NCBI RefSeq assembly: GCF_000472425.1 | Contig: NZ_AXAI01000036.1 | Span: forward strand, 1 to 46,375 | DNA from: Bradyrhizobium sp. Tv2a-2 | Lineage (GTDB): Bacteria; Pseudomonadota; Alphaproteobacteria; Rhizobiales; Xanthobacteraceae | Reading direction: 5' to 3' | Length of the DNA: 46,375 nucleotides | Shown here: positions 24,829-34,199 of the stretch, in pieces | Position numbering within the stretch: position 1 is the first letter of the stretch | Layout: every line of letters starts with the position of its first letter | Translations under genes and position numbers: made by a program | The notes under the pieces: generated by a model | Told to the model about the DNA's origin: nothing | The model's input: only the letters and a program-made list of their open reading frames with translations | The model's database searches: none

Positions 24829-25778
24829 GTCGGCATGGTCGGGGCGTCCGACCCTCCTGAAAACACGCGGCTTGCCAGCACGTCGGCGGCCTCGATGGTC
24901 ATCAGATCGTCGCTGGAGAGAACGCGGTCGAGTTCGGAGACCAGCCGGTTGGCCTGGCGCAGCCGGATCCGGTCCAGCGCATTGCGGACGGAGCGCGCAT
25001 TTGAAAACAGGGGCTGTTCCTTGCGCAGCGCGATGTAGCGGACGAAGGCCGCGCGCGCCTCCGGCACGAAGCGATAATTTTGTGCCGCCAGCATCAGTTC
25101 GGAAATCGCCAGCAGTTCGGGATCGGAATAATCAGGGAAGTCGATGTGATGGGCAATGCGTGAGCGGAAGCCCGGGTTGCTCTGGAAGAACCGCTCCATC
25201 CGGTCGCGATAGCCGGCGAGGATCACGACCAGGTCCTCGCGCTGCGCCTCCATGATCTGCAGCAGGATCTCGATTGCCTCCTGGCCGTAGTCGCGCTCGT
25301 TTTCGGGGCGATAGAGGTAATAGGCCTCGTCGATGAACAGCACCCCGCCCATCGCCTTTTTGAGGATCTCTTTCGTCTTCGGCGCGGTATGCCCGATATA
25401 TTGCCCGACCAGATCGTCGCGGGTGACGCTGATGACGTGGCCGCGGCGAACGAAGCCGAGCCGATGCAGGATGTCGGCCATCCGCAGCGCCACCGTGGTC
25501 TTGCCGGTGCCGGGATTTCCGGTGAACGACATGTGCAGCGTCGGATAGGTGTTGGCGAGCGACATCTTCTGTCGGATACGCTCGACCAGCAGAAGCGAGG
25601 CGATCTCGCGGATCCGTGTCTTCACCGGTACCAGCCCGATCAATTCGCGATCGAGCTGCGCCAGGATCGAGGCGATATCGACCGCCTCGAACTCGCGCCT
25701 GAGATCGACGGAAGTGACGGGACCGTCGCCAGGTTTCTCCCGTGCGTTCGGCACGGCTTGCAGGGTGGGTTGAGCCAT
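24825..25778 (-). CDS. cbbX: Red-type RuBisCO activase CbbX
   Basis: This AAA+ ATPase pulls on the CbbL C-terminus to release inhibitory sugar phosphates. The 317-residue protein has an N-terminal helix region ending in LIGLVPVKTRIREIA, Walker A GNPGTGKT, Walker B GVLFIDEAYYL and a sensor/arginine region (PGFRSRIAHH). Length fits CbbX (about 310). The start is ATG 25778 (MAQPTLQAV), giving a 19-bp gap after cbbS; the longer open frame into cbbS is a shadow. It requires ATP and ribulose bisphosphate for assembly, as in Rhodobacter CbbX (family knowledge). Confidence 0.92.
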   Translation of the reverse strand: MAQPTLQAVPNAREKPGDGPVTSVDLRREFEAVDIASILAQLDRELIGLVPVKTRIREIASLLLVERIRQKMSLANTYPTLHMSFTGNPGTGKTTVALRMADILHRLGFVRRGHVISVTRDDLVGQYIGHTAPKTKEILKKAMGGVLFIDEAYYLYRPENERDYGQEAIEILLQIMEAQREDLVVILAGYRDRMERFFQSNPGFRSRIAHHIDFPDYSDPELLAISELMLAAQNYRFVPEARAAFVRYIALRKEQPLFSNARSVRNALDRIRLRQANRLVSELDRVLSSDDLMTIEAADVLASRVFSGGSDAPTMPT

Positions 25779-25797
25779 GATGGTCGCCCTGTTTGAC

Positions 25798-26223
25798 CTA
25801 TGCTGAGCCGTAACGTTCGCCTTCCGGACGATCGGCCGCGTAGGCGCGCGTGCTGTAGCGGATGTTGCGGCCTTCGGCCTCCTGGCGGTCGAGGCGGAAA
25901 CCTGGCTCCTCCTTCGGCCGGTTGACGATGAAGGAGAGGCGTACCGATTCCCAGCCGTGTGAGGAATCGAAGCCGGAGATGCGGACATAGCGGTCGCCGT
26001 AGACCCGCCGGCAGTCGGCAAGCTCCTTCATGATGCCCGCGGCATCGCGCAGGTCGAACATCGGCAGGCCCCACATCTCCCAATAGGTGTTGCGAGGATG
26101 GGGATCGTCGGTGAACTCAATGTTCACCGCCCAGCCCTTGTCGAGACAATACTGGACCTGGCTCCTGATCTGATCGTCGGTCAGATCGGGAAGGAAAGAG
26201 AAGCAGCCCTGGGTTATGCGCAT
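25798..26223 (-). CDS. cbbS: RuBisCO small subunit, form IC
   Basis: The 141-residue small subunit starts MRITQGCFSFLPDLTDDQI, as red-type small subunits do. It contains the conserved HPRNTYWEMWGLPMFD and the long red-type C-terminal hairpin (about 100-141, with RDxQEAEGRNIRYST-like sequence). The extended tail distinguishes it from green-type form I proteins. It lies 27 bp after cbbL, with cbbX next, and should assemble as L8S8. Confidence 0.95.
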   Translation of the reverse strand: MRITQGCFSFLPDLTDDQIRSQVQYCLDKGWAVNIEFTDDPHPRNTYWEMWGLPMFDLRDAAGIMKELADCRRVYGDRYVRISGFDSSHGWESVRLSFIVNRPKEEPGFRLDRQEAEGRNIRYSTRAYAADRPEGERYGSA

Positions 26224-26250
26224 GATCGTGACCTTTTGAATGACAGGACT

Positions 26251-27711
26251 CTAGAGAGCAACGCTCGGGGTTGGAACGAAGTCGGGCGAATCCGTCGAGT
26301 CGTAGTTGAAGGTGACGTCCTTCCAGACCTCCAAGGCCTCGCGCAGCGGCGTGCATGTCTGCGCCGCCTGTGCCAGGATCTCCGGACCTTCGTGCACATA
26401 GTCGCGTCCTTCATTGCGGGCGAGGATCATGGCTTCCAGCGCGACGCGGTTGGCAGTGGCGCCCGCCTGGATGCCGCGGGGATGGCCGATGGTGCCGCCA
26501 CCAAACTGCAGCACGACATCCTCACCCAGCAGATCGAGCAGCTGATGCATCTGGCCGGCATGAATGCCGCCGGAGGCGACCGGCATCAGCTTGTTGAGGC
26601 TCGCCCAATGCTGGTCGAAGAACACGCCGTGCTCGAGCTTCATCGGGTTGAAGTCCTCGCGGCAGATATCGTAATAGCCGCGCGTGGTGTTCGGATCGCC
26701 CTCGAGCTTGCCGACCACGGTGCCGGCATGGACGTGGTCGACGCCGGCAAGCCGCATCCATTTGGCGATGACGCGGAACGACACGCCATGACTGCGCTGC
26801 CGTGTATAGGTCGAATGTCCTGCACGATGCAGATGCAGGATCATGTTGTTGCGGCGGGCCCATTTTGCCATCGACTGGATCGCGGTGTAGCCGATCACGA
26901 GATCGATCATGACGATGTTGGAGCCGAGCTCGCGCGCAAACTCCGCTCGCTCGTACATATCCTCCATCGTCGCCGCCGTGACGTTGAGATAGGTGCCCTT
27001 GATCTCACCGGTCGCGGCCTGGGCGCGGTTGACCGCCTCCATGCAGTAGAGGAAGCGTTCGCGCCAATGCATGAAGGGCTGCGAGTTGATGTTCTCGTCG
27101 TCCTTGGTGAAGTCGAGTCCGCCCTTGAGGGCCTCGTAGACCACGCGGCCGTAATTGCGCCCCGACAGCCCGAGCTTCGGCTTCACGGTTGCACCGAGCA
27201 GGGGGCGGCCGAACTTGTCGAGCCGTTCGCGCTCGACCACGATGCCGGTCGCCGGCCCCTGGAACGTCTTCACATAGGCGATCGGCAGCCGCATGTCCTC
27301 GAGCCGCAGCGCCTTCAGCGGCTTGAAACCGAACACATTGCCGATGATGGACGCCGTCAGATTCGCGATCGAGCCCGGCTCGAACAGGTCGAGGTCGTAG
27401 GCGATGTAGGCGAAATAGCTGCCGGGCGAGCCCGGGACGGGATCGACGCGATAGCATTTGGCGCGATATTTCTCCGCGGCCGTGAGCCGGTCGGTCCACA
27501 CCACCGTCCAGGTCGCGGTGGATGACTCGCCGGCCACCGCCGCGCAGGCCTCGACCGGATCGACGCCGTCCTGCGGCGTGACGCGGAACAGGGCGATGAC
27601 ATCGGTGTCTTTTGGCGTGTAGTCGGGCTCGTAATAGCCCATGCGCTTATATTCCATCACGCCGGACTTGTAGCGTTCCTTGCCGCGGACTGTGATCGAC
27701 TCGTGCTTCAT
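26251..27711 (-). CDS. cbbL: RuBisCO large subunit, form IC
   Basis: This is the catalytic subunit that carboxylates ribulose bisphosphate. The 486-residue protein carries KPKLGLSGRNYGR (catalytic lysine), GLDFTKDDENINSQPF with the lysine that is carbamylated and the metal-binding Asp/Glu, HAGTVVGKLEGD (loop 6 lysine) and GGGTIGHP. The N-terminus (KERYKSGVMEYKRMGYYEPDY) and length are red type IC. AAGGAG precedes its ATG. It sits fifth in the CBB operon; CbbX and CbbY following it are repair factors for it. Confidence 0.97.
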   Translation of the reverse strand: MKHESITVRGKERYKSGVMEYKRMGYYEPDYTPKDTDVIALFRVTPQDGVDPVEACAAVAGESSTATWTVVWTDRLTAAEKYRAKCYRVDPVPGSPGSYFAYIAYDLDLFEPGSIANLTASIIGNVFGFKPLKALRLEDMRLPIAYVKTFQGPATGIVVERERLDKFGRPLLGATVKPKLGLSGRNYGRVVYEALKGGLDFTKDDENINSQPFMHWRERFLYCMEAVNRAQAATGEIKGTYLNVTAATMEDMYERAEFARELGSNIVMIDLVIGYTAIQSMAKWARRNNMILHLHRAGHSTYTRQRSHGVSFRVIAKWMRLAGVDHVHAGTVVGKLEGDPNTTRGYYDICREDFNPMKLEHGVFFDQHWASLNKLMPVASGGIHAGQMHQLLDLLGEDVVLQFGGGTIGHPRGIQAGATANRVALEAMILARNEGRDYVHEGPEILAQAAQTCTPLREALEVWKDVTFNYDSTDSPDFVPTPSVAL

Positions 27712-27740
27712 CTGAATCTCCTTCTGTGTGCAGCGGATTG

Positions 27741-28820
27741 TCAGGCCGCGACGGTCATGTCGGTCTTGGGATCGAGCGCGCCGGTGCGGTAGCGGCGCGC
27801 CATTTCGGCGAGCGGGACGGGCTTGATGCGGCTGGCATTGCCGGCCGTTCCGAATTGCTCGAAACGTTCGCGGCAGAGCTCGCGCATCGAATCCATCGCC
27901 GGCTTGAGGAATTTGCGCGGATCGAACTCGCTGCGCGCCTCTTCTCCTACTTTGCGGAAGATCGCCGTCATCGCGAGCCGGCAGTCGGTATCGATATTGA
28001 CCTTGCGGACACCGTGGGCAATGCCGCGCACGATTTCCTCGACCGGAACGCCCCAGGTCTGCGGCATCTCGCCGCCGAAGGCATTGAACATGTCCTGCAG
28101 CGGCTGCGGCACCGAGGAGGAGCCGTGCATGACGAGATGCGTGTTAGGCAACCGGCGATGGATTTCCTCGACCACGCGCATGGCGAGGATGTCGCCGTCC
28201 GGCTTGCGGCTGAACTTGTAGGCGCCGTGCGAGGTACCCATCGCAATCGCCAGCGCATCGACCTTGGTGCCACAGACGAAGTCGACGGCCTGGTCCGGAT
28301 CGGTGAGGAGCTGGTCGCGGCCGACCGTGCCTTCGGCGCCATGGCCGTCCTCCTGCTCGCCGCCGCCATGCTCGAGCGAGCCGAGCACGCCGAGCTCTCC
28401 CTCCACCGAGGCGCCGATCCAATGCGCCATGTGGGCGACGCGCCGGGTGATGTCGACATTATATGCATAGGGCGCAACCGTCTTGGCGTCGGCCTTGAGC
28501 GAGCCGTCCATCATTACGGATGTGAACCCATGTTGGATCGCAGTCGCGCAGGTGGCCTCGTCGTTGCCGTGGTCCTGGTGCAGGCAGAGCGGGATGTGCG
28601 GATACATCTCGACCAGGGCATCGATCATCCGCGACAGCATGATATCGCCGGCATAGCTGCGGGCGCCGCGCGAGGCCTGGATGATGACGGGCGCGTCGGC
28701 CGCGTCCGCCGCCTGCATGATGGCGAGACCTTGCTCCATATTGTTGATGTTGAAAGCGGGCACGCCATAGCCGCGCTCGGCGGCATGATCGAGCAACTGT
28801 CTCAAGGTGATCTTCGCCAT
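27741..28820 (-). CDS. cbbA: Class II fructose-bisphosphate aldolase (Calvin cycle type)
   Basis: This zinc aldolase makes fructose-1,6- and sedoheptulose-1,7-bisphosphate. The 359-residue protein shows LCLHQDHGND with a zinc histidine, GFTSVMMDGSLK, GASVEGELGVLG and MHGSSSVP, all in the usual order for the Calvin-cycle subtype. The start ATG follows GGAGATAG. It lies between cbbT and cbbL with short gaps (36 and 29 bp). Confidence 0.95.
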   Translation of the reverse strand: MAKITLRQLLDHAAERGYGVPAFNINNMEQGLAIMQAADAADAPVIIQASRGARSYAGDIMLSRMIDALVEMYPHIPLCLHQDHGNDEATCATAIQHGFTSVMMDGSLKADAKTVAPYAYNVDITRRVAHMAHWIGASVEGELGVLGSLEHGGGEQEDGHGAEGTVGRDQLLTDPDQAVDFVCGTKVDALAIAMGTSHGAYKFSRKPDGDILAMRVVEEIHRRLPNTHLVMHGSSSVPQPLQDMFNAFGGEMPQTWGVPVEEIVRGIAHGVRKVNIDTDCRLAMTAIFRKVGEEARSEFDPRKFLKPAMDSMRELCRERFEQFGTAGNASRIKPVPLAEMARRYRTGALDPKTDMTVAA

Positions 28821-28856
28821 CTCTATCTCCAGACTGCAATCATCGTGTCGCGGGGA

Positions 28857-30896
28857 TCATGCGGCTTGCGGGCGCGCCATCGCGCGCTCGGCGGCGGCCG
28901 CCACGGCACCGGCCGTGATGCCGAATTGCGCATAAAGCTCGTTGGCGGGCGCGGAAGCGCCGAAGCCGCTCATGCCGACGAAGACGCCACTGTCGCCGAG
29001 CCAGCGGGCCCACGCGCCTTCAATGGCCGCCTCGACGCCGACCCGCGGCGCTTGCCCAAGGACTTCTGCGCGATAGTCGGCCGGCTGTTCTGCAAACAGT
29101 TCGAAGCAGGGCGCCGACACGACTGCGGCCCGAATATCGCGTTGGCGAAGCACCACGGCCGCCTCCATCGCGATTGCGACTTCGGAGCCGGTCGCGATCA
29201 GCGTCACGTCGCGGCCGTTTTCGGGCTCAATCAGCACATAGGCGCCGCGTGCAACCTGATTGTCGGTCGCGGAGTGTCGGGTGAAGGTCGGCAACGCCTG
29301 CCGTGACAGGCAGAGAATCGAGGGCCGGCGACTGGCGCGCAGCGCGCAGTCCCAGGCTTGCGCGGTCTCGATTGCGTCCGCGGGGCGAAACACCAGGAGA
29401 TTCGGAATGGCGCGCAGCGCGGCCAGATGCTCGACCGGCTGATGGGTCGGGCCGTCCTCGCCGAGGCCGATCGAGTCATGGGTCATGACATGGATGACGC
29501 GCACGCCCATCAGCGCAGCGAGGCGGATTGCCGGGCGGCAATAATCGGCAAACGCCAGGAAGGTGCCGCCATAGGGGATGAAGCCGCCATGCAGCGCGAT
29601 CCCGTTCATGGCGGCAGCCATGCCGTGCTCGCGCACGCCATAGTGAATGTAGCTTCCGGCATAGGCCCCGGGGCGCACCGGCTGCTGGCTCCGCGCCAGC
29701 GTGAGGTTGGAGTGAGTGAGATCGGCCGAGCCTCCGATCAGGCTCGGTATCGCAGGCGCCAGCGTCTCGAGCACGCGCTGCGAGGCCTGGCGGGTGGCGA
29801 GTTGTGGACGCTGCTCGGCGAAATGCTCCATGAGCGCATGCAGCGCGTCGAGATAGTCGCTCGTCAGCCGTCCCTGCAGGGCATCCTCAAGATTGTCGCG
29901 TTCGACCTCATCGAGCGCGTCCAGCCGTTCCATCCAGCTGTGCCGGGCGATCCGGCCGCGCGCGCCGGTGGCGCGCCAGCGCGCGAGAAGCTCCTCGGGG
30001 ATCTCGAACGGCGCATGCGGCCAATGCAGCGCGTCACGCGCCCTCGCAAGCTCTTCACCGCCGAGTGGCGCGCCATGAACTTTTTCCGTGCCTTGGCGGG
30101 TCGGCGCGCCATAGCCGATCACGGTGCGGCAGGCGATCAGCGAAGGACGGTTGGTGTTGCGCTCCTCGGCAATGGCTTGCGCGATCGCCTCCTGGTCGTG
30201 ACCGTCGACCCGGCGCACCGACCAGCCCGAGGCCATGAACCGGATCAGCTGATCGTCGGAGCAGGACAGCGAGGTCGAGCCGTCGATGCTGATGTGGTTG
30301 TCGTCGAACAGCACGATCAGGCGGGACAGCTTGAGATGGCCGGCGAGCGAGATCGCCTCCTGGCTGAGGCCTTCCATCAGGCAGCCGTCGCCCGCGATCA
30401 CGTAGGTGAAATGATCGACCAGCGCGTCGCCAAACCGCGCATTGAGCATCCGCTCGGCAAGCGCCATGCCGACCGCGGTCGCAATGCCCTGTCCGAGCGG
30501 GCCCGTGGTGGTCTCGACACCCAGGGTGTGACCATATTCGGGATGCCCGGGTGTCTTCGAGCCCCACTGACGGAAGCGCTTGAGCTCGTCGAGCGTCATC
30601 TCCTCATGGCCGGTCAGATGGAGCAGCGCATAGAGCAGCATCGAGCCATGGCCGGCCGAGAGGACAAAACGGTCGCGATCGGGCCAGTGCGGATCGAGCG
30701 CATCGAATTTCAGGAAGCGCGAGAACAGCACGGTCGCGACGTCGGCCATGCCCATGGGCATGCCGGGATGGCCAGACTTTGCCTTCTCCACGGCGTCGGC
30801 GGCGAGGAAGCGCACGGCATTCGCCATCGCGATGTGCGACGGTTGCGCGGCAGGCGTGGTCGCCGGAGCGGGAGCGGTGGCGGATTGGAGGTTCAT
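28857..30896 (-). CDS. cbbT: Transketolase
   Basis: This thiamin-diphosphate enzyme moves two-carbon units in CBB regeneration. The 679-residue protein has KSGHPGMPMGMADV near the start, the TPP/metal motif GDGCLMEGLSQEA with DDNHISIDG, and a C-terminal half with YGVREHGMAAAMNG (catalytic glutamate) and THDSIGLGEDGPTHQPVEHL. Its ATG overlaps the cbbP stop by 4 bp. The first 20 or so residues are a low-complexity Ala/Pro/Thr lead, which may indicate a slightly later true start. Confidence 0.95.
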   Translation of the reverse strand: MNLQSATAPAPATTPAAQPSHIAMANAVRFLAADAVEKAKSGHPGMPMGMADVATVLFSRFLKFDALDPHWPDRDRFVLSAGHGSMLLYALLHLTGHEEMTLDELKRFRQWGSKTPGHPEYGHTLGVETTTGPLGQGIATAVGMALAERMLNARFGDALVDHFTYVIAGDGCLMEGLSQEAISLAGHLKLSRLIVLFDDNHISIDGSTSLSCSDDQLIRFMASGWSVRRVDGHDQEAIAQAIAEERNTNRPSLIACRTVIGYGAPTRQGTEKVHGAPLGGEELARARDALHWPHAPFEIPEELLARWRATGARGRIARHSWMERLDALDEVERDNLEDALQGRLTSDYLDALHALMEHFAEQRPQLATRQASQRVLETLAPAIPSLIGGSADLTHSNLTLARSQQPVRPGAYAGSYIHYGVREHGMAAAMNGIALHGGFIPYGGTFLAFADYCRPAIRLAALMGVRVIHVMTHDSIGLGEDGPTHQPVEHLAALRAIPNLLVFRPADAIETAQAWDCALRASRRPSILCLSRQALPTFTRHSATDNQVARGAYVLIEPENGRDVTLIATGSEVAIAMEAAVVLRQRDIRAAVVSAPCFELFAEQPADYRAEVLGQAPRVGVEAAIEGAWARWLGDSGVFVGMSGFGASAPANELYAQFGITAGAVAAAAERAMARPQAA

Positions 30897-31768
30897 AGCG
30901 AGCGCCTCTTGCGTTCGATCAGTTGCAGGATGAGCGGCGTCAGGATCAGCTGCATCGCCAGATCAAGCTTCGATCCGGGAATTACGATCGAGTTGGCGCG
31001 GGACATGAAGCTGTGCGGGATCATCGACAGCAGATACGGGAAGTCGATGCCGCGCGGATTTTTCAGGCGGATCACCACCATCGATTCGTCGGGAGTGGGG
31101 ATCCAGCGCGCGATGAAGGGATTGGAGGTGTCGACCGTCGGGATACGCTGGAAATTGATGTCGGTCTCGGTGAATTGCGGACAGATGTAGTTCACATAAT
31201 CGGGCATGCGGCGGAGAATGGTGTCGGCCACCGCCTCGGTGGAGTAGCCGCGATGCGAGCGGTCGCGGTGCAGCTTCTGGATCCATTCGAGATTGATGAC
31301 CGGCACGACCCCGATCTTGAGGTCCGCGTGTTGTGCGACATCGGCGGTCTTGGTCACCACGGCGCCGTGCAGCCCCTCGTAGAACAAGAGATCGGAATCA
31401 TGCGGCAGCGAAGTCCATGCCGTGAACGTGCCGGGATCGCCGCCATATAGAGAGGCCTCTTCGGCGTCGTGAATGTAATGGCGCGTCAGGCCGGTACCGG
31501 TCTCGCCATATTCGCGAAACGTCCGCTCGAGCTCCTCGAAGAGATTGGTCTCCGGGCTGAAATGGCTGAAGTGCTTGTTGCCGCGCTCGGCTTCGTCAGC
31601 CATTTTCCGACGCATCTCGGCGCGGTCGTAGCGGTGGAAGGCATCGCCCTCAATGTAGGCCGCGATCACCTTCTCACGGCGGAAGATCTGCTCGAAGGTC
31701 TTCTTGACCGAGGTGGTGCCGGCCCCCGAGGAGCCCGTGACGGAGATGATGGGATGGCGACGGGACAT
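30893..31768 (-). CDS. cbbP: Phosphoribulokinase (bacterial type)
   Basis: This kinase makes ribulose-1,5-bisphosphate from ribulose-5-phosphate and ATP. The 291-residue protein has a P-loop GSSGAGTTSVKK, IEGDAFHRYDR with substrate and catalytic residues, and LLFYEGLHGAVV (Walker B-like). Length is that of the octameric proteobacterial enzyme, which is typically NADH-activated. It starts 12 bp after the cbbF stop. Confidence 0.96.
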   Translation of the reverse strand: MSRRHPIISVTGSSGAGTTSVKKTFEQIFRREKVIAAYIEGDAFHRYDRAEMRRKMADEAERGNKHFSHFSPETNLFEELERTFREYGETGTGLTRHYIHDAEEASLYGGDPGTFTAWTSLPHDSDLLFYEGLHGAVVTKTADVAQHADLKIGVVPVINLEWIQKLHRDRSHRGYSTEAVADTILRRMPDYVNYICPQFTETDINFQRIPTVDTSNPFIARWIPTPDESMVVIRLKNPRGIDFPYLLSMIPHSFMSRANSIVIPGSKLDLAMQLILTPLILQLIERKRRSL

Positions 31769-31780
31769 GGGCAGGCCTCC

Positions 31781-32833
31781 TCAGCGGAACAGTCCGCGGC
31801 GGCCGAACAGGGGCGCGTCGCTGTTCTCGAACAGGGGAGGAGTCTGCAGGTGCAGGAGATCGACGTCGCGCACCGCGCGGGGCGATCCCATGATCAGCGG
31901 CACGCGCTGATGCGGCATCCGCGCCGAGAGGTCGAGAATGCGGTCGCGGCCGGTGCTCGCCGCGCCACCCGCCCATTCCATGATCAGCGCGATCGGATGC
32001 GCCTCATAGAGCAGCCGCAGGCGGCCTTCATGATAGTTGCGCCGCGCATCGGCCGGATAGAGAAACACGCCGCCGCGCATCAGGATGCGGTAGGCTTCCG
32101 CAACCAGCGAAGCGACCCAGCGCATGTTGAAGTCCTCGCCGCACTCGCCGGCGGCGCCCAGCAGGCACTGGTCGATATAGCTACGCACCGCACCGTTCCA
32201 GTGGCGGCGGTTCGACATGTTGATGGCGAACTCCGCGGTGTGCTGGGGAATGCGGACGCCGCTCTTGATCAGGACGAAGCCGCGATCCCGGCGACCGAGG
32301 ATGAAGATGTCGACTCTGCCGTTGAGCGCGAGCACCAGCAGGGTTTGCGCGCCGTAGATGAAACAGCCAGCCGCGGTCTGCGCGGTGCCTGGCTCGAAGA
32401 AGGCGGAGAGCGCATCGCGCGTGCGCGGGCGGATCGAGAAGATCGTTCCAGTCGAGATGTTGTTGACGAGATTGGCCGAGCCATCCAGCGGGTCTATCGC
32501 GACGCAAAACGGAGCAGTGGGATCGAGGATCTCGGGAAGCTCGGCTTCCTCCGAGACGACGGCTGCGACCGGCGCTTCGCGCAGCGCCGCGCACATGCGG
32601 TTGTTGGCCTCGACATCAAGATCGATCTGGTGGTCGCCGCCGGAATTGACCCCGCCAGCGCGTCCGTCGATGCCTGAAAGAGGTCCGGCTGCAATCAGAT
32701 CGGCCAGTTGGACCGCAGCATCAGCGAGGGATCTGATGATTGCGGCGGCGGCATTGTCCCGAGCAGAGGTGGAGGCAAAGCGCTCAAGGTACGTGCCCAA
32801 CGTGGGGGAGTGGTCCATTGGTTCGTTTCCCAT
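31781..32833 (-). CDS. cbbF: Class I fructose-1,6-bisphosphatase
   Basis: This first gene of the operon encodes a sugar bisphosphatase of 350 residues. Motifs include VVSEEAELPE (metal site), IDPLDGSANLVNNISTGTIFSI (the FBPase signature) and GGVFLYPADAR near the end. It removes the C1 phosphate from fructose-1,6- and probably sedoheptulose-1,7-bisphosphate. Translation could start at 32833 (MGNEPMDH) or at the second ATG five codons later; GAAGAGGG lies upstream of the first. It is divergent from cbbR. Confidence 0.94.
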   Translation of the reverse strand: MGNEPMDHSPTLGTYLERFASTSARDNAAAAIIRSLADAAVQLADLIAAGPLSGIDGRAGGVNSGGDHQIDLDVEANNRMCAALREAPVAAVVSEEAELPEILDPTAPFCVAIDPLDGSANLVNNISTGTIFSIRPRTRDALSAFFEPGTAQTAAGCFIYGAQTLLVLALNGRVDIFILGRRDRGFVLIKSGVRIPQHTAEFAINMSNRRHWNGAVRSYIDQCLLGAAGECGEDFNMRWVASLVAEAYRILMRGGVFLYPADARRNYHEGRLRLLYEAHPIALIMEWAGGAASTGRDRILDLSARMPHQRVPLIMGSPRAVRDVDLLHLQTPPLFENSDAPLFGRRGLFR

Positions 32834-32990
32834 GATGGCGCCCTCTTCAGGGGAGCTCGGCTGATCTGCCCGCGCAGCCGGACAAGATCAGCGGGCCGCG
32901 CTATCAACGCCCACATTGAGGGATTAGTAAAATTTCGATATCTTGGGACGGACCAAAGTCTGACTTATACCCGGGGGCCAAAAGGTCAGC
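32834..32990. promoter_or_regulatory. cbbF-cbbR divergent promoter region
   Basis: The 157-bp gap between the cbbF and cbbR starts must carry both promoters and the CbbR operator. An AT-rich patch stands out at 32925-32943 (ATTAGTAAAATTTCGATAT), with TNA-type elements like those in LysR-family sites. Its position near cbbR suits autoregulation. The exact operator cannot be fixed by eye. Confidence 0.45.
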
Positions 32991-33956
32991 ATGACAGGCC
33001 ATTTTCGACGCGATCTGACCTTGCGGCAGCTGCGGGCGCTGGCGGCGGTGCAGGAGATGGGCTCGGTGACGGCGGCCGCGAAGCGCCTGAATCTCACGCA
33101 GCCGGCGGTGACCTTGCAGCTTCGCAATCTCGAGGCCTTGGCAGGCTTGCCGCTGGTGCAGCGCACCGGCGAGGGCATGCACCTCACCGATGCGGGGCGC
33201 GAGGTCATGGCCCTCGTCGAGCGGATCGAGGCTGCGCTTGTCGACTGCGAGCAGACGCTCGACATGATCGCAGGACGCTCGGGCGGCCGGGTCTCCATTG
33301 GCGCGGTGTCGACGGCGAAATACTTCGTGCCGTTCATCATTGCCGCATTCTCCAAACGCCATCCGAAGATCGACGTCATTCTCAAGATCGGCAATCGCGA
33401 GGACATCCGGCAGGCGCTGCGCGGCTATGATCTCGATATCGCCATCATGGGGCAGCCGCCGCCTGATGTTGCGGTGGAGAAGCGCCAGTTGGGCGAGCAC
33501 CCGCATGCAATCGTCGCCGCCGCCGGACATTGGCTGGTCAAGGATTCGGGTCTTGCCGTGGTGGATCTGACTTACGAAACCTTCATTACGCGCGAGCGCG
33601 GCTCCGGAACGCGCATGCTGATGGAACAATTTTTCCAGGCGAGCGACCTGCAGCCGAAGATCGGCATGGAGATGGATTCTAACGAAACCATCAAGCAGGC
33701 GGTGATCGCAGGACTTGGCGTGGCCTTCATCTCTATGCATACGGTCGCGAGCGAGTTGCAGGACGGGCGTCTGGTCGTGCTCGACGTCGCGGGGCTGCCT
33801 GTGATGCGGCAATGGTATGCGGTGCGACGCCTCGACAAGGAACTGCTGCCGCCGGCGCAGGCCATGCTCGATTTTCTCGGCGAGGAGGGCTTTCGGCATT
33901 TGCCCGCGCCTCCAGTGCTCGACGCGCGTCGTTCGATCAGTGCGTCCGAGACGTGA
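32991..33956 (+). CDS. cbbR: LysR-family CBB regulator CbbR
   Basis: The 321-residue LysR-type protein has an N-terminal winged HTH (about 8-67, TLRQLRALAAVQEMGSVTAA through NLTQPAVTLQLRNLE) and a periplasmic-binding-like effector domain (about 95-295) with MDSNETIKQAVIAGLGVAFIS. CbbR proteins sense CBB metabolites and activate the divergent cbb operon; that role is fixed here by position. Its ATG follows AAAAGG. Confidence 0.93.
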   Translation: MTGHFRRDLTLRQLRALAAVQEMGSVTAAAKRLNLTQPAVTLQLRNLEALAGLPLVQRTGEGMHLTDAGREVMALVERIEAALVDCEQTLDMIAGRSGGRVSIGAVSTAKYFVPFIIAAFSKRHPKIDVILKIGNREDIRQALRGYDLDIAIMGQPPPDVAVEKRQLGEHPHAIVAAAGHWLVKDSGLAVVDLTYETFITRERGSGTRMLMEQFFQASDLQPKIGMEMDSNETIKQAVIAGLGVAFISMHTVASELQDGRLVVLDVAGLPVMRQWYAVRRLDKELLPPAQAMLDFLGEEGFRHLPAPPVLDARRSISASET

Positions 33957-34199
33957 GCGTGCGCGAGTTCGCTTTGCCGCATTTTCAATCCTGCATGTGC
34001 GAACAAAGTGGTCCCGCATCGTCGAGAGTGCAGCAAAGCTGAAAATACAAAATGCCACTACACGCTTCAAAGAAAGCATTTGCAAACGAAGCGCGTGAGG
34101 AGAAAAATCAAAGCCACGAGGTCGTCGCCTTCATTTTGGCAGAGTTGAACGATCAAGTTATGCGTCTGAGTTCAAGTTCGCCGGGGAGCTTGAGAAGAC

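Noticed and set aside
29358..31190. 610-codon plus-strand frame over transketolase and phosphoribulokinase
   Set aside because: Shadow of cbbT and cbbP; its composition is that of reverse-complemented coding DNA.
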